Positions 5,122 to 6,672 of a stretch of 6,672 nt of DNA are shown here, piece after piece. Each line of letters opens with the position of its first letter. The stretch's first letter is position 1. Under the pieces are notes generated by a model. It was not told the DNA's origin. It saw only the letters and a program-made list of their open reading frames with translations, and did not search any database. The translations under genes and the position numbers were made by a program. This DNA is from Deltaproteobacteria bacterium (GTDB lineage Bacteria; Desulfobacterota; Desulfobacteria; C00003060), in the NCBI GenBank assembly GCA_030667105.1, contig DAOUWN010000123.1, positions 1-6,672 on the forward strand, in the 5' to 3' direction.

Positions 5122-6156
5122 ATGCCATGGGATTGGGATAAGTTGAAACGACAGGAACAAGGGGCCGGTGGAGGCGGTATGCCACAGATGGATGAACTGG
5201 TCCAAAAGTTCAAGCAGTTTAACAAACCAGGGGCCTGGATTATTGTCCTCATTGTCATCGCGGTTTATCTGGGTAGTTCTGCTTTTTATACCGTGGCTGT
5301 GGATGAGGTCGGAGTCGTTCAACGGTTTGGCAAATACGCACGCACGGTTGAGCCTGGGCTGCACTTTAAGCTCCCCACGGGTATTGAGAAAGCGACCAAG
5401 GTTAAGGTCCGTTATGTGTACAAGGAAGAATTCGGTTTTCGAACGCTTCGCGCAGGTGTCCGCACGCAGTATGCCGCTGACACGGCCTATGATGGAGAGT
5501 CATTGATGCTTACAGGGGATCTCAATGTGGCCGTAGTTCCGTGGATTGTGCAGTACCGCGTTAAGGATCCTTACCAGTACTTGTTTAAAGTTCAAAATGT
5601 GAGAAGCACGCTCCGGGATTTGTCAGAGTCCACCATGCGCCTGGTGGTGGGCGACAGGAGTATTAATGAGGTCATCAGCAAGAGAGAAGAAATTGCTGAT
5701 GAGGCACGGGCGCTCTTGCAAACAGAGCTCGATGAGGCAGAAACCGGGATCTATGTCTCGACAATCGAGATGAAAAAGACAAATGTGCCAGGACCGGTCC
5801 AGTCTTCTTTTAACGAGGTGAACCAGGCTGTTCAGGAAAAGGAGCAAATGATCTATCAGGCAAGAGAGGAGTACAACAAGGCTATTCCTGCTGCCAAGGG
5901 GGATGCCGAGAAGACTATTAAGTCTGCTGAGGGCTATGCGCTGGATCGGGTTAACCGCGCTAAGGGGGATGCTTCCAGGTTTAGTGCCCAGTATAAGGAA
6001 TATGCCAAGGCAAAGGATGTTACACGCAGGCGCCTTTATCTGGAAGCGCTTAAGGACCTCTTTCCAAAATTGGGCAAGAAATATGTCATTGATGCGGACC
6101 AGAAAAACGTGCTTCCGCTGCTTAATCTGGGCCAAGAAAGGGGGGCACAGAAATGA
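5122..6156 (+). CDS. hflK: FtsH protease regulator HflK
   Basis: HflK is an SPFH/band-7 protein of the inner membrane that assembles with HflC into a large complex enclosing and modulating the FtsH protease. At 344 residues it is shorter than the E. coli protein (419), with a modest Gly-rich N-terminus (14-19). One membrane segment at about 38-57 (AWIIVLIVIAVYLGSSAFYT) is followed by the band-7 domain from VAVDEVGVVQRFGKY (58-72). The family blocks LTGDLNVAVVPWIVQYRV (130-147) and VPGPVQSSFNEVNQAVQEKE (222-241) are present. A charged, Ala-rich helical region (about 230-300) fits the coiled-coil part. AGGAGGG (5111-5117), 4 bases before the ATG, is a strong ribosome site. The stop overlaps the hflC start as ATGA, which is tight coupling. 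Confidence 0.94.
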   Translation: MPWDWDKLKRQEQGAGGGGMPQMDELVQKFKQFNKPGAWIIVLIVIAVYLGSSAFYTVAVDEVGVVQRFGKYARTVEPGLHFKLPTGIEKATKVKVRYVYKEEFGFRTLRAGVRTQYAADTAYDGESLMLTGDLNVAVVPWIVQYRVKDPYQYLFKVQNVRSTLRDLSESTMRLVVGDRSINEVISKREEIADEARALLQTELDEAETGIYVSTIEMKKTNVPGPVQSSFNEVNQAVQEKEQMIYQAREEYNKAIPAAKGDAEKTIKSAEGYALDRVNRAKGDASRFSAQYKEYAKAKDVTRRRLYLEALKDLFPKLGKKYVIDADQKNVLPLLNLGQERGAQK

Positions 6157-6672
6157 AATCCAAAGGGTTCATAATCGTATTCGTCATTGTTATCCTCGTT
6201 TTGCTTTCCGGAGGAGTCTACACGGTGGATGAAACCGAGCAGGTTGTGGTGACTCAGTTCGGCAAGTTGGTTGGCGAACCAATACGGACGCCCGGCCTTA
6301 AATTCAAGATCCCTTTCATACAGAACGTGAATTATTTCCCCAAAAACCTGCAGGAGTGGGACGGCGATCCAGGGCAAATCCCTACCCTGGACAAGACATT
6401 CATATTGGTAGACACTTTCGCCCGCTGGAAGATCGTGGATCCTCTGAAATTCTTCCAGACAGTTAACAACCTGACAGGCGCCCAAAGTCGCCTGGACGAC
6501 ATCATTGACGCTGCGGTTCGCAACTTTATTACCTCGTATCCCCTGCTTGAAACCGTGAGGAAAACCGATCGACAACTCGACACTTTTGAACTAGGCCTGG
6601 AGGATATCAGGGACAAGAGAGACCTGGGCACAGTAAAAATGGGCCGACAAAAAATAGCTAAGGGAATCATGG
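6153..6672 (+). CDS. hflC: FtsH protease regulator HflC, N-terminal part (cut by window edge)
   Basis: HflC is the partner of HflK in the membrane complex that controls FtsH. The first 173 codons are present and the gene continues to the right. A membrane segment (about 5-22, FIIVFVIVILVLLSGGVY) is followed by the band-7 start VDETEQVVVTQFGKLVGEP (25-43). Then come the HflC-typical TPGLKFKIPFIQNVNYFPKN (46-65), EWDGDPGQIPTLDK (68-81) and a segment with TFARWKIVDPLKFF (88-101). These motifs distinguish it from HflK. The ATG at 6153 shares ATGA with the hflK stop, and GAAAGGGGGG (6136-6145) upstream can serve as the ribosome site. Confidence 0.95.
   Translation, partial: MKSKGFIIVFVIVILVLLSGGVYTVDETEQVVVTQFGKLVGEPIRTPGLKFKIPFIQNVNYFPKNLQEWDGDPGQIPTLDKTFILVDTFARWKIVDPLKFFQTVNNLTGAQSRLDDIIDAAVRNFITSYPLLETVRKTDRQLDTFELGLEDIRDKRDLGTVKMGRQKIAKGIM

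Noticed and set aside
6036..6575. 179-residue minus-strand open frame across hflK/hflC
   Set aside because: It is the antisense of two clear SPFH genes with no motif or ribosome site of its own.

Overview
No clearly new biological system is visible in this window. It is mostly ordinary bacterial chromosome, with a few small-scale oddities, mainly around an orphan-looking cbiQO pair. The gene types suggest a Gram-negative, Desulfobacterota-like (former deltaproteobacterial) genome of moderate GC. The pointers are hflK-hflC, a COG4123 methyltransferase, a DUF1015 protein, a DUF721/DciA-like protein, Ni/Co-type ECF transporter genes and a degenerate GTTCA/GGGTT intergenic palindrome. The taxonomic placement is inference.

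Layout: (1) The left edge holds the first 22 codons of dnaX on the minus strand. An imperfect 18-bp inverted repeat and a minus-strand tRNA-Ser(GGA) with encoded CCA lie upstream of it. (2) A compact divergent control region (about 310-420) has a TTGACA-type promoter facing each way. (3) A leader of about 200 bases precedes cbiQ and cbiO, the membrane and ATPase parts of a probable cobalt/nickel ECF importer. A doubtful short ORF overlaps each end of this pair. No substrate-binding component (CbiM/NikM) is seen. (4) A second minus-strand tRNA-Ser, anticodon CGA, follows with its own promoter, so cbiQO sits between two serine tRNA genes. (5) A DUF1015 gene and a TrmN6-like methyltransferase gene form a tight plus-strand pair that ends at a probable terminator. 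(6) A convergent minus-strand DUF721 (DciA-like) gene follows. (7) Divergent from it is hflK-hflC, with a good promoter and Shine-Dalgarno site; hflC runs off the right edge.

How they work together: cbiQO would power metal-ion uptake with an S component encoded elsewhere. HflK and HflC form the membrane complex that regulates the FtsH protease. dnaX and the DciA-like protein belong to replication, and the tRNAs and the methyltransferase belong to translation. The DUF1015 protein has no assigned role that I can support.
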